A program made the translations under genes and the position numbers. The notes beneath the pieces are model-generated. The model was given only the letters and a program-made list of their open reading frames with translations, was not told where the DNA came from and searched no databases. A stretch of 64,000 nt of DNA from Cellulophaga sp. F20128 (GTDB taxonomy: Bacteria; Bacteroidota; Bacteroidia; Flavobacteriales; Flavobacteriaceae), in assembly GCF_023015805.1 (NCBI RefSeq), contig NZ_JALKBA010000003.1, positions 275,208-339,207 on the forward strand. Direction: 5' to 3'. Shown in pieces: positions 46,676 to 55,266 of this stretch; the stretch's first letter is position 1; every line of letters begins with the position of its first letter.

Positions 46676-48226
46676 ATGGATAAACCGAGTCCCCAAATAG
46701 CCCGTAAAATAGATAAATCGACCATCATTAGTTTGGAGAGGGGTAAAATACCGCCTCAAGCTACTGATTTAGAGGAGGTTGTGCTTGGAGCTATGATGAT
46801 CGATAAAAAGGGAGTTGATGAGGTTATTGATATTTTGCATCCAGATGTTTTCTATAAAGAAGCGCACAAGCATGTTTATGAGGCTATATTTAAGTTATTT
46901 GAAACTTCTGAACCAATAGATTTATTAACCGTTTCTTCACAATTGAAGAAAGACGGGAAGTTAGAGGTTGTTGGAGGAGATTTTTATTTAATTAAACTTA
47001 CTCAAAAAGTAACTTCTTCGGCCCATATTGAATTTCATGCTAGAATTATTCTTCAAAAATACATCCAAAGAAGTCTAATAAAAATTTCAAATGAAATTAT
47101 TCATGATGCCTATGAGGATGGTACCGATGTTTTTGATTTACTAGATACAGCAGAATCTAAATTGTACGATGTTACACAGGGGAATTTAAAACGTTCTGCA
47201 GAGACCGCACAAAATTTAGTAATTCAGGCTAAAAAAAGGATTGAAGAAATTGCAGGAAAAGAAGGCTTAAGTGGTGTTCCTTCCGGTTTTGATAAGGTAG
47301 ATAAACTTACCTCAGGTTGGCAACCGAGTGATTTAATAATCATTGCGGCAAGACCAGGTATGGGTAAAACGGCACTAACGTTGTCAATGGCACGTAATAT
47401 GGCTGTTAAATATAATATTCCTGTAGCTTTCTTCTCTTTAGAGATGTCTTCTGTTCAATTAATTACAAGGTTAATTTCATCAGAAACCGGACTTTCATCA
47501 GAAAAATTGCGTACTGGTAAATTAGAAAAGCACGAGTGGGAACAACTTAATGTTAAGGTAAAATCATTGGAATCTGCGCCTTTATTTATAGATGATACCC
47601 CATCACTCTCTATCTTTGACCTTAGAGCAAAGGCTAGGAGATTGGCATCACAACATGGTATAAAAATGATTATGATTGATTACTTGCAGTTAATGACTGC
47701 CGGTGGATCTCAAAAAGGAGGCAACAGGGAACAAGAAATATCAACCATTTCTAGAAACTTAAAAGCATTAGCAAAAGAACTTAATGTACCTGTAATTGCC
47801 CTGTCACAGCTGTCAAGGGCAGTAGAAACACGTGGCGGCAGTAAACGACCAATACTATCCGATTTACGTGAATCTGGAGCAATTGAGCAAGATGCGGATA
47901 TTGTTTCATTTATATATAGACCAGAGTATTATAAAATTGATGAATGGGATGATGATGAGCATTCACCAACCCAAGGACAAGGGGAGTTTATTGTGGCAAA
48001 ACACAGAAACGGTGGTTTAGAGAATATTCGACTTAAGTTTATTGGTAATCAAGGTAAATTTGATAATTTGGATGATTTTGATTCCCCTTTTGAGTACCAA
48101 TCAAAGATGAATGAAAATGAAGAGAATCCATTTGTAACTAAAAACCTCCCAAATGCAAATGAAGCTTTTGGTAGTTCTATGAATGATGGCTTGGCGCCTG
48201 AAGAAGATAACGATGTTCCTTTTTAA
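46676..48226 (+). CDS. dnaB: Replicative DNA helicase
   Basis: 516 aa from ATG 46676; the in-frame TTG at 46658 is not needed. N-terminal primase-interaction domain (about 25-125: PPQATDLEEVVLGAMMIDKKGVDEV), linker, and RecA-like domain with Walker A ARPGMGKTALT, LEMSSVQLITRL, IMIDYLQLM (Walker B) and SQLSRAVETR. Loads as a hexamer at forks. No intein. Confidence 0.96.
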   Translation: MDKPSPQIARKIDKSTIISLERGKIPPQATDLEEVVLGAMMIDKKGVDEVIDILHPDVFYKEAHKHVYEAIFKLFETSEPIDLLTVSSQLKKDGKLEVVGGDFYLIKLTQKVTSSAHIEFHARIILQKYIQRSLIKISNEIIHDAYEDGTDVFDLLDTAESKLYDVTQGNLKRSAETAQNLVIQAKKRIEEIAGKEGLSGVPSGFDKVDKLTSGWQPSDLIIIAARPGMGKTALTLSMARNMAVKYNIPVAFFSLEMSSVQLITRLISSETGLSSEKLRTGKLEKHEWEQLNVKVKSLESAPLFIDDTPSLSIFDLRAKARRLASQHGIKMIMIDYLQLMTAGGSQKGGNREQEISTISRNLKALAKELNVPVIALSQLSRAVETRGGSKRPILSDLRESGAIEQDADIVSFIYRPEYYKIDEWDDDEHSPTQGQGEFIVAKHRNGGLENIRLKFIGNQGKFDNLDDFDSPFEYQSKMNENEENPFVTKNLPNANEAFGSSMNDGLAPEEDNDVPF

Positions 48227-48271
48227 TAGTTAAAGTTTGTAATTGGGGATATATTTAGGTTATTTTTGAAT

Positions 48272-49537
48272 ATGGCTCGATTGAAATTTATACTATTCCT
48301 TTTTGTTTTTCATATAGTTTTTTTTGCTTGCGCATCCAATATTCTAATTCCGATGGATGCGGAGGGGCAAAAAAATCATTTAAAAGCCTATGGCATTACC
48401 TATTGGGTATTGTCTAAACAGCAAAAGGTACAATGGTTGCTCAATTATAGAGGAGGAGCATTTTTACTACCGGATGGAGAAGCAATCCGGAAAGAATGTC
48501 AAATTAGAGGGGTTTCCTTTGAAATTATTTCAAATGCAGAAACAGAAAGTATATTGCTAGATATCAGTAGCCCTTCTAAAAACCAAGATGCCGTGATCTT
48601 GGAAAAAGCACCAAAAATTGCCGTTTATTCACCAAAAGGAAATCAGCCTTGGGATGATGCTGTAACTATGGTTTTAACCTACGCCGAAATTCCCTATGTC
48701 ACTATTTACGATGAGGAGGTTTTAGATGATAAACTGGCATTGTATGATTGGCTCCATTTACATCATGAAGATTTTACAGGCCAATATGGAAAATTTTATG
48801 GTTCGTATAGAACAGCTCCATGGTATATAGAAAGCAAGCAGGCCGCCGAAGAATTGGCTGGTAAATTGGGCTATGCCAAGGTGTCTGAAGAAAAGAGAGA
48901 TGTTGCACTTAAAATACGGAATTATGTTATAGGGGGTGGGTTTATGTTTGCCATGTGCTCCGCTACCGATAGTTTTGATATTGCCCTAGCGGCAGAAGCG
49001 GTAGACATCTGTGAACCTATGTTTGATGGTGATGCCTCTACAGCTAATTACCAAGCTAAACTAGATTACAGTAAAACTTTTGCATTTACCAACTTTACCC
49101 TGGAGCGCAACCCTTCCGTATATGAGTTTTCTTCTATAGATATGACGAGGAAAAGGCAAATGCAAAAAGAAACAGATTATTTTTCACTGATGGATTTTTC
49201 TGCCAAATGGGATCCAGTACCCACCATGTTATGTCAAAATCACACGGCTTTAGTGAAAGGTTTTATGGGTCAAACAACAGCCTTTACAAGGTCAGAATTA
49301 AAACCGACGGTACTGGTTTTGGGGGAAAATAAAATTAATAATGAAGCCAGATATATTCACGGAATAAAAGGGAAGGGTTTTTTCACTTTTTATGGCGGTC
49401 ATGACCCTGAAGATTATCAGCATAGAGTAGGGGATCCAAAAACGGAGCTAGAACTGCACCCAACTTCTCCAGGTTACAGACTTATCCTAAACAATGTGCT
49501 TTTCCCTGCTGCTCAAAAAAAGAAACAAAAAACATAG
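48272..49537 (+). CDS. Conserved exported protein of Bacteroidetes, commonly mislabelled asparagine synthetase B
   Basis: 421 aa from ATG 48272 (a TTG at 48266 is in frame). Signal peptide or lipobox-like start (LFVFHIVFFACAS), then ILIPMDAEGQKNHLKAYGITYW, KIAVYSPKGNQPWDDAVTMVLTYAEIPY, WLHLHHEDFTGQYGKFYGSYRTAPWY and GGGFMFAMCSATDSFDIALAAE. The last block is like a class I glutamine-amidotransferase-type nucleophile elbow (Cys in AMCSA). It lacks the N-terminal Cys and ATP-pyrophosphatase domain of AsnB. Function unknown; highly conserved in the phylum. Confidence 0.8.
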   Translation: MARLKFILFLFVFHIVFFACASNILIPMDAEGQKNHLKAYGITYWVLSKQQKVQWLLNYRGGAFLLPDGEAIRKECQIRGVSFEIISNAETESILLDISSPSKNQDAVILEKAPKIAVYSPKGNQPWDDAVTMVLTYAEIPYVTIYDEEVLDDKLALYDWLHLHHEDFTGQYGKFYGSYRTAPWYIESKQAAEELAGKLGYAKVSEEKRDVALKIRNYVIGGGFMFAMCSATDSFDIALAAEAVDICEPMFDGDASTANYQAKLDYSKTFAFTNFTLERNPSVYEFSSIDMTRKRQMQKETDYFSLMDFSAKWDPVPTMLCQNHTALVKGFMGQTTAFTRSELKPTVLVLGENKINNEARYIHGIKGKGFFTFYGGHDPEDYQHRVGDPKTELELHPTSPGYRLILNNVLFPAAQKKKQKT

Positions 49538-49582
49538 GTCTAAATTAGGTGCTATGTTTGCTGATTTCGGAATTGTATAAAT

Positions 49583-51778
49583 TCAATAGCAATCCATTTT
49601 TATTTGCTTTCTATTTTGGTAATGGCTAAGGTCTTTGTTAAGATATTGGTTGCAAAGTTGCTGTAGTTCTTGTAAAACTTCTTTTTGCATCGCTAATGAT
49701 CCACAGATCATAATACAACCTTTCTTTTTTAAAACTTCTAAAAACAACTCTTTATCTCGCTGGATCAGGTGTTGTACATAAATTTTTTCAGCTTGGTTTC
49801 GGGAGTATGCAGTTTTAAAATGGGTTAGTTTACCTTTTTCAATTGCCTTTTCAATATAGTCTTTGTAAAGTGCGAATGAATCGTTAGTTCTCGCTCCCCA
49901 ATACAAATGAATTTCTTTTCTTTTAATATTCTCCTGAATCATTCCAAGAAAAGGCCCAATCCCTGTTCCAGTTGCAATGAATATCGTTTTTGTCGCATTT
50001 TTTGGAAAATGAAAATTTCTATTGTTTACTAGCCTGGCGGTGAGTTTTTCTCCTTGCTCAAGTTGATGTAGGTAATTAGAACATAACCCTTGTTCATGTT
50101 TTCTGATGCTGATTAGAAGCGTATCGGTGTTCATTTTTCCAATGGAATACAATCGCTCACGTGCACCTTGGGCTGGTGTTACCGACAATAAATCACCTGA
50201 TATAGGTTTTTCGCCATTCAGGTTTTTAAGGCTCAAAAGAAAAGTATCCTCTTTTGGAAGTTCAGTTTTATGAACAACCTTAAAAGTTGAAGGTGAATTT
50301 GATTTTGAAATCAGTTTCGGCTTTTCGAGCTGCACCGATAGTCCCAGTTTTTTTGACCACAGCATACACCAATTATTGAACGATTCAAAAGATTGATCGT
50401 TTACTGTAAAGACTTCGTGCAAAGCAGTGCTATTTTTAGAAGCTTTTAAGGCCTCATAAGATCCGTAAGCAAATTGACAGAAATTTGGGTAAGCAGTAGC
50501 GCCAAAACCTACCACACTAAAGTCAAATATTTGTTTTTGGTTGTTTTTTTCAATGAGTTGTATGAATTTGTCACCTGTTGTGGGGGCTTCCCCTTGTCCA
50601 TAGGTAGCAGTAATCACGATTAATTGTTTCATTTTTTTGAAATGGGTATAATGGTTCATTAAGCCTAAGTAACTTTTCTTTCCATTTGCAATTAATTGTT
50701 TGTGTAATTCTTGCGCAAATTGAAGGGTTGTGCCCCCTTCTGTACCAACCAAAATGATATATTCACTTTCATTTTTTGAATACTCATTCCTAATCTTAGT
50801 TTTGGGTCTTTTAAAGTAAACAACAAACCCCGTCACAGTTAAAAAGGGAATAGCCAAACTCCCTAGACCTAATACTATAGACCATAGGATACTTCCTTCA
50901 CCCGTATGAAGAACCGTTGCCCAAGCCGATATAACTTGAATCGTTGGATTTTTTTCTTCTGCAAGAACCTCTCCAGTAAATTGATTCAGGTATAGTTCCC
51001 TATCGGTAAGACGAATGATATAGTAATCCTCTACAAATTCAGAAAAAGGAAATTCTAATTCCCGGAGTTCGGATAGCGGTGTGTTTTGAAATATATAAAA
51101 GTCGGTGAAGTCCTGTACAGGTTCTTCTTTAATAGTATCAAAATTAACCTGTAACGAAACCGGGGAATCAGGTATAATGTTAAAACGAAGTAAGGAGAGG
51201 TATACTCCTGTTAAGGCTAAAATTAAAAGCGGAATTAAGGAAAGCCTAGCGTAAACTACGTGGTTGTATTGAGAAAAATTTTCTCGGACAATTGGCGCAA
51301 AGAATTGCTTGTACCCCCCTTGTCGTTTCGCAATTAGTACAATACCCGAAATGCTAATGAGAAATAGAAAAAAGGAGGCAATGCCAATTAGAATACGTCC
51401 TGTAGATTTAAGAAAGAGAGAACGATGGAGGTTGGTGGTAAATTGAAAAAAAGGCTTCTTTTGAATTAGGCTTCCTAATTTTTTACCAGTAAATGGATCA
51501 ATATAAAATTCATCATTTTTTCCGTCCACAATTGCTGTTACACTCACAAAACCATTCCGATCTCGAACTATTTTCAATACCTCTTCATATTCCGCATTGA
51601 TATGCTCCAAGGTTTCCCCTAAAGAAAGTTCATCGGCCCCAGAAACACTATAGGGTTCAATTTTATTCAAAATTGGTTCTACAGCGAGAACAACACCGGT
51701 GACCGATGCAATTAAAAGAAAAACAGAAGCTAAAGTGGCAAATAGCAAATGGCTATACCTCCATACCGATACAATCAT
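49583..51778 (-). CDS. PepSY membrane protein fused to flavodoxin and FAD/NADPH reductase domains (ferric-siderophore reductase candidate)
   Basis: 731 aa. TM1 (about 10-33), PepSY-containing periplasmic loop, TM2-TM3 (about 128-150 and 175-198), second PepSY-like loop, TM4 (about 298-322). His10, His118, His173 and His291 near membrane faces are heme-ligand candidates. The cytoplasmic half has a flavodoxin domain (about 338-475: VGTEGGTTLQFAQELH, TATYGQGEAPTTGD) and an FNR-type FAD/NADPH module (RLYSIG 543-548; ATGTGIGPF 602-610), as in sulfite reductase flavoproteins. It can carry electrons from NADPH across the membrane. Last gene of the iron operon, 5 bp after DUF2271. Confidence 0.88.
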   Translation of the reverse strand: MIVSVWRYSHLLFATLASVFLLIASVTGVVLAVEPILNKIEPYSVSGADELSLGETLEHINAEYEEVLKIVRDRNGFVSVTAIVDGKNDEFYIDPFTGKKLGSLIQKKPFFQFTTNLHRSLFLKSTGRILIGIASFFLFLISISGIVLIAKRQGGYKQFFAPIVRENFSQYNHVVYARLSLIPLLILALTGVYLSLLRFNIIPDSPVSLQVNFDTIKEEPVQDFTDFYIFQNTPLSELRELEFPFSEFVEDYYIIRLTDRELYLNQFTGEVLAEEKNPTIQVISAWATVLHTGEGSILWSIVLGLGSLAIPFLTVTGFVVYFKRPKTKIRNEYSKNESEYIILVGTEGGTTLQFAQELHKQLIANGKKSYLGLMNHYTHFKKMKQLIVITATYGQGEAPTTGDKFIQLIEKNNQKQIFDFSVVGFGATAYPNFCQFAYGSYEALKASKNSTALHEVFTVNDQSFESFNNWCMLWSKKLGLSVQLEKPKLISKSNSPSTFKVVHKTELPKEDTFLLSLKNLNGEKPISGDLLSVTPAQGARERLYSIGKMNTDTLLISIRKHEQGLCSNYLHQLEQGEKLTARLVNNRNFHFPKNATKTIFIATGTGIGPFLGMIQENIKRKEIHLYWGARTNDSFALYKDYIEKAIEKGKLTHFKTAYSRNQAEKIYVQHLIQRDKELFLEVLKKKGCIMICGSLAMQKEVLQELQQLCNQYLNKDLSHYQNRKQIKMDCY

Positions 51779-51783
51779 AAAAA

Positions 51784-52281
51784 CTATTTATTTGGTACCA
51801 TTCTTATATAACGAATGTATCCTTTACCTTCTACCTTTTCCTTTAGGGTAGCTGAATTAAGTTCAATTTCCGCATCAACTGCATAGTATTCTTGATTTTC
51901 TACAGCCGACTCAAAACGAACTTTGTAACCTGCATCAATTTGGGCCGTGTTGAAACCTAAAGAAATTATATTTCGTTCGCCGTTACCAATAGTAGCTCCT
52001 GAAATAGCATCTACATTTTCCTTTGAGCTGTCGCTGAATTTCCACCAATTTTTTAAATCAGGGAACCATTCTTTATCGTCTCCTTGTACGTAAAGTGTCT
52101 TTTCATATTTTCCTTCAGGATTGATTAATGAAACAACTACATAAGCTTTTTCGCCAGTGTAGTTCGTCATTTGAATCATGCATTTATAACTCACTTCCGG
52201 TTCTTTTAGAAAAGAAGATAATAGGAAGATTACAGCAGTTAGACCTAGGAATCCTACGGTCTTAATTAGTGTTTTTTTCAT
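51784..52281 (-). CDS. DUF2271 exported protein
   Basis: 165 aa with an N-terminal signal/anchor (about 8-24) and a periplasmic DUF2271-like beta domain (YKCMIQMTNYTGEKAYVVVSLINPEGKYEKTL). DAISGATIGNG (91-101) resembles the D..SGAT(S/T) site where ApbE attaches FMN, although the final Thr/Ser position is Ile-Gly here. No apbE is in the window. Located between the ankyrin and PepSY-reductase genes with 6-bp gaps, so it probably passes electrons or binds iron complexes beside the reductase. Confidence 0.78.
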   Translation of the reverse strand: MKKTLIKTVGFLGLTAVIFLLSSFLKEPEVSYKCMIQMTNYTGEKAYVVVSLINPEGKYEKTLYVQGDDKEWFPDLKNWWKFSDSSKENVDAISGATIGNGERNIISLGFNTAQIDAGYKVRFESAVENQEYYAVDAEIELNSATLKEKVEGKGYIRYIRMVPNK

Positions 52282-52287
52282 AGGGTA

Positions 52288-53790
52288 CTAGTTTAAAAAT
52301 TGAAGGTTCACTTTGTTTTTAGCTAAGAGCTCATTTTCGGTTGCCAAATCATAAGCGGTTTCCCCAAATTCTGTCGTTAATTTTGTATCAGCTCCATTTG
52401 CTATTAAATACTTTAAAATTTCGGTATTATCAGATTTCATCGCTGCATAATGTAAGGGCGTGTTTCCATCTTTATCCTTACCATTAATGTTTGCGCCAAA
52501 AGTACTCACACTTTTAAGTAGACCAAGGTTGTTTTTGGAAACTGCTAAATGCCAAACAGAACTATGATCCCCTTGGAGTTGTTTAAAATCAAAACCTTTG
52601 TTTTTGAGTGCGGTAACCTTGGCATCAAAATCACGTGTTTCACCTCGGCTACCGAAGAGATAATAAGCCAAGTTATTTCCTTTCTCATCTAGAATGGAAG
52701 TATTGGCACCCTTGGAAATTAGATAATCTACAACTTGTATACTGTTGTGCTGAACAGCAAGAGCTAGTGCTGAATGTCCTACTTTGTTGGTGTGATTAAT
52801 ATTTTCTGTTTTTTCAGATAAGTATTTAACTACTTCTAGTTTATTATTTGCTGCGGCATTCAAAAGTGCGATATTACCGTCGTTGTCAATTGTATTTGGA
52901 TTAACACCTTTGTGTATAAAATACTCATAGATAGTAAGGTCTTCTGAGGATTGAGATAGATTGTGCAAAGGTGTAATCCCATTGTTGGAGGTGATATTGG
53001 CATGGAGTCCAAGTCCTGCTAAATATTCAAAAACTTCCAAGCCATTGCTTCTTCCTCTTCCACCTCGACTCGCAAAAAGGATGGCATTTTCTCCTGTAAT
53101 TGTGTTTTTAGAAGTGTTGACTCCTCGTTTTTTTAACTCCTTTAAAAGAGCAATATTTCCACCCTGGGCGGCATAATGAAAAATTCCGTTACCGTCGTTA
53201 TTGGTTGTATTTATATCCAAACCTTTTGCAACCAAATAATCTATAAACTTTAAATCTTTAGCACGCGAAATGGCTACAAGAAGAATATTGGCTCCATGAT
53301 GGTCTTTTTCATTTTTTAAATCGGCTCCGTTGGCAATAAAAAAATCAAACATAGCCGGATCTTGTTGACCACCTGCTGCTGCAAAAGAGCTTACGGAATA
53401 GCCATGGGAATCTTTAAGGTTCATTTTAGCTCCTTTCTGAATGAAGTATTCCATAGCTTCTAAATTTCCTCTTGAAGCTGCCCAGAAAATATAGGTGCGC
53501 GAGTCATGCGTTCTTTTGTTGACATCGTTTCCTTTTTCTACGAGATATTTAATTGTGGATAAAGGATTTTCAGCAAATAGGGCATACGTGGTAGCATCAA
53601 ATCCTCCGCCATTAGCTTCAAAAATTGAATGTCCTTTGCTAATGTTAGCCTCAATATTAGCAATACTGGGTTTGGCTGCCCAGTAATCTTGATCTAGAAA
53701 AATATTTTCTAATTTTTGTGCTGACCCTAAAAGGATAAAGCCTAGTATTAAAATAATAGTAAACACAAAAGATTTATTATTTGTTTTCAT
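52288..53790 (-). CDS. Exported ankyrin-repeat protein of the iron operon
   Basis: 500 aa. Signal peptide (about 1-24, ILGFILLGSAQ) followed by roughly twelve ankyrin repeats (typical units: YIFWAASRGNLEAMEYFIQKGA; GNTPLHYAAMKSDNTEILKYLIANGA). Secretion to the periplasm is expected. Ankyrin proteins occur in some Bacteroidetes TonB/PepSY operons and in bacterial peroxide defence; the role here is unknown. 6 bp before DUF2271, 89 bp after DUF4374. Confidence 0.85.
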   Translation of the reverse strand: MKTNNKSFVFTIILILGFILLGSAQKLENIFLDQDYWAAKPSIANIEANISKGHSIFEANGGGFDATTYALFAENPLSTIKYLVEKGNDVNKRTHDSRTYIFWAASRGNLEAMEYFIQKGAKMNLKDSHGYSVSSFAAAGGQQDPAMFDFFIANGADLKNEKDHHGANILLVAISRAKDLKFIDYLVAKGLDINTTNNDGNGIFHYAAQGGNIALLKELKKRGVNTSKNTITGENAILFASRGGRGRSNGLEVFEYLAGLGLHANITSNNGITPLHNLSQSSEDLTIYEYFIHKGVNPNTIDNDGNIALLNAAANNKLEVVKYLSEKTENINHTNKVGHSALALAVQHNSIQVVDYLISKGANTSILDEKGNNLAYYLFGSRGETRDFDAKVTALKNKGFDFKQLQGDHSSVWHLAVSKNNLGLLKSVSTFGANINGKDKDGNTPLHYAAMKSDNTEILKYLIANGADTKLTTEFGETAYDLATENELLAKNKVNLQFLN

Positions 53791-53879
53791 AAGTAAAGGT
53801 ATAAGTTGAGAGCTTTAAATTTTTGAAGCTCCCAACTGTTAATTTTTATATTTATAGTCTCGTGACAATTAATAAGGAT

Positions 53880-55247
53880 TTAAAATGTTCCTATAAAATG
53901 ACTTCCTTCGGCATTTTTTAACTGAGCACCTTTAGTTACAGCACCAGTTTCGGTATCTACAACATAAATATTTCCATCTTGACCAATTGGAGCTACTGTT
54001 AAATACACTTCGTTTTCATACACAGCAAAACCTTGGTATTGGAATAAATATAAATCTTCGGTAGATGGAATTTCATCAAGTTTTGTTGCTGTTTTAGCGT
54101 TTAAATCAACCATAGCAAAAAATCCTTGTGTTTTACCTGCTGGTCCAGTAGCAGATGCAGCATGTTCGTAAGCTACAACAGCCTTACCATTTGATGCTGG
54201 TCTCCAAGCAACAATGTAAGCATCGTTTACACCTAAGGCATTGTCTAAGCTAAATACATAAGAATTATCATATTCATTATTAGTATCAATTTTTAAGATA
54301 TGAGAACCTTCAGGATCACTTTGGTTAGCTTGATAAACGCTACCGTTGTATTCAAAAGAATTAATACTTCGGTATCCGTTCGTGTTACCATGCCCCACTG
54401 TAGAAGTTATTACTGTTGGGTTTAATAAGGAAGGGTAATCTAAAACAATGGTTTTTGAGCCCAAAATTTCATACCCACTTTCACTTTCTACGGTAGTTGG
54501 GTCAACCTTACTTAAACGCCCACCAATATATAATTTATCACCTGCAGCATTTAATGTTGGCATATCAATTCTAGAAAAATAATACCCTTCTGCTTCTTCT
54601 TCTGCACTTAAAGGAACACTGTGCTCTTGGAAATTTTTAATGGAAGAATTAACTAAATCTAAAGTAACAATACCTATTGTGGCTTCAGTACGGAGGTAAG
54701 TATCGTCTGATACATCATCTGGCGTGCCATTGTTGTCTATCTCATGTTCTGTTGATACGTAAACAGCAGCCCCTGTTTGGTCTCCATCAAATAATTTTAT
54801 CCACCTTGGTGCTGTTCCAACATAAGGTGCAATACTTACTTCAGAACCTGTTGGTGTGTAGTTTTGTCCTCCTTCTACAGTATATTTAGTATAATTACCA
54901 CCAGTATCTCCTGCATAGCTAATATTAAACATAGTGTTTCCATCTTCTGAAGACTGCAACCTAGCTGTTCTGTTCGAAGGTGCTACAAAACCATTGTTAA
55001 AAACATCTACTACGGTTTCTTGGTTTTTAGCATCTTCATTACTGATAGCATATAGTAATGTACCACCATTCCCGTCTCCCGGATTTGTTCCCATTCTAGC
55101 TCCTGTAACCGTTATCCATCTAGAATTTTCTATAGGTCCCGGTTCTGGCTCCCCTCCATCAGTATCATCATTTGTACAGGATGTTATTAGGCCGACGAAT
55201 AATGTGAAGGTGGCCAATGTTTTGAAGTTTATGAATTTACGTTTCAT
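53880..55247 (-). CDS. DUF4374 surface lipoprotein (XusB-like siderophore-binding candidate)
   Basis: 455 aa. Lipobox FVGLITSC (Cys24) followed by TNDDTDGGEPEP, an acidic stretch like the Bacteroidetes surface-export signal. The rest is a repetitive beta-propeller-like domain: LLYAISNEDAKNQ, GTAPRWIKLFDGDQTGAAVYVS and NIYVVDTETGAVT. DUF4374 lipoproteins accompany TonB receptors; the Bacteroides member XusB captures enterobactin. Position right behind the receptor gene (19 bp) fits this role. Confidence 0.85.
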   Translation of the reverse strand: MKRKFINFKTLATFTLFVGLITSCTNDDTDGGEPEPGPIENSRWITVTGARMGTNPGDGNGGTLLYAISNEDAKNQETVVDVFNNGFVAPSNRTARLQSSEDGNTMFNISYAGDTGGNYTKYTVEGGQNYTPTGSEVSIAPYVGTAPRWIKLFDGDQTGAAVYVSTEHEIDNNGTPDDVSDDTYLRTEATIGIVTLDLVNSSIKNFQEHSVPLSAEEEAEGYYFSRIDMPTLNAAGDKLYIGGRLSKVDPTTVESESGYEILGSKTIVLDYPSLLNPTVITSTVGHGNTNGYRSINSFEYNGSVYQANQSDPEGSHILKIDTNNEYDNSYVFSLDNALGVNDAYIVAWRPASNGKAVVAYEHAASATGPAGKTQGFFAMVDLNAKTATKLDEIPSTEDLYLFQYQGFAVYENEVYLTVAPIGQDGNIYVVDTETGAVTKGAQLKNAEGSHFIGTF

Positions 55248-55266
55248 TTTTAATTATTTTTAAAGA

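Noticed and set aside
48272..49537. Asparagine synthetase B annotation
   Set aside because: No N-terminal nucleophile Cys, no SGGxDS pyrophosphatase motif, and it has an export signal.
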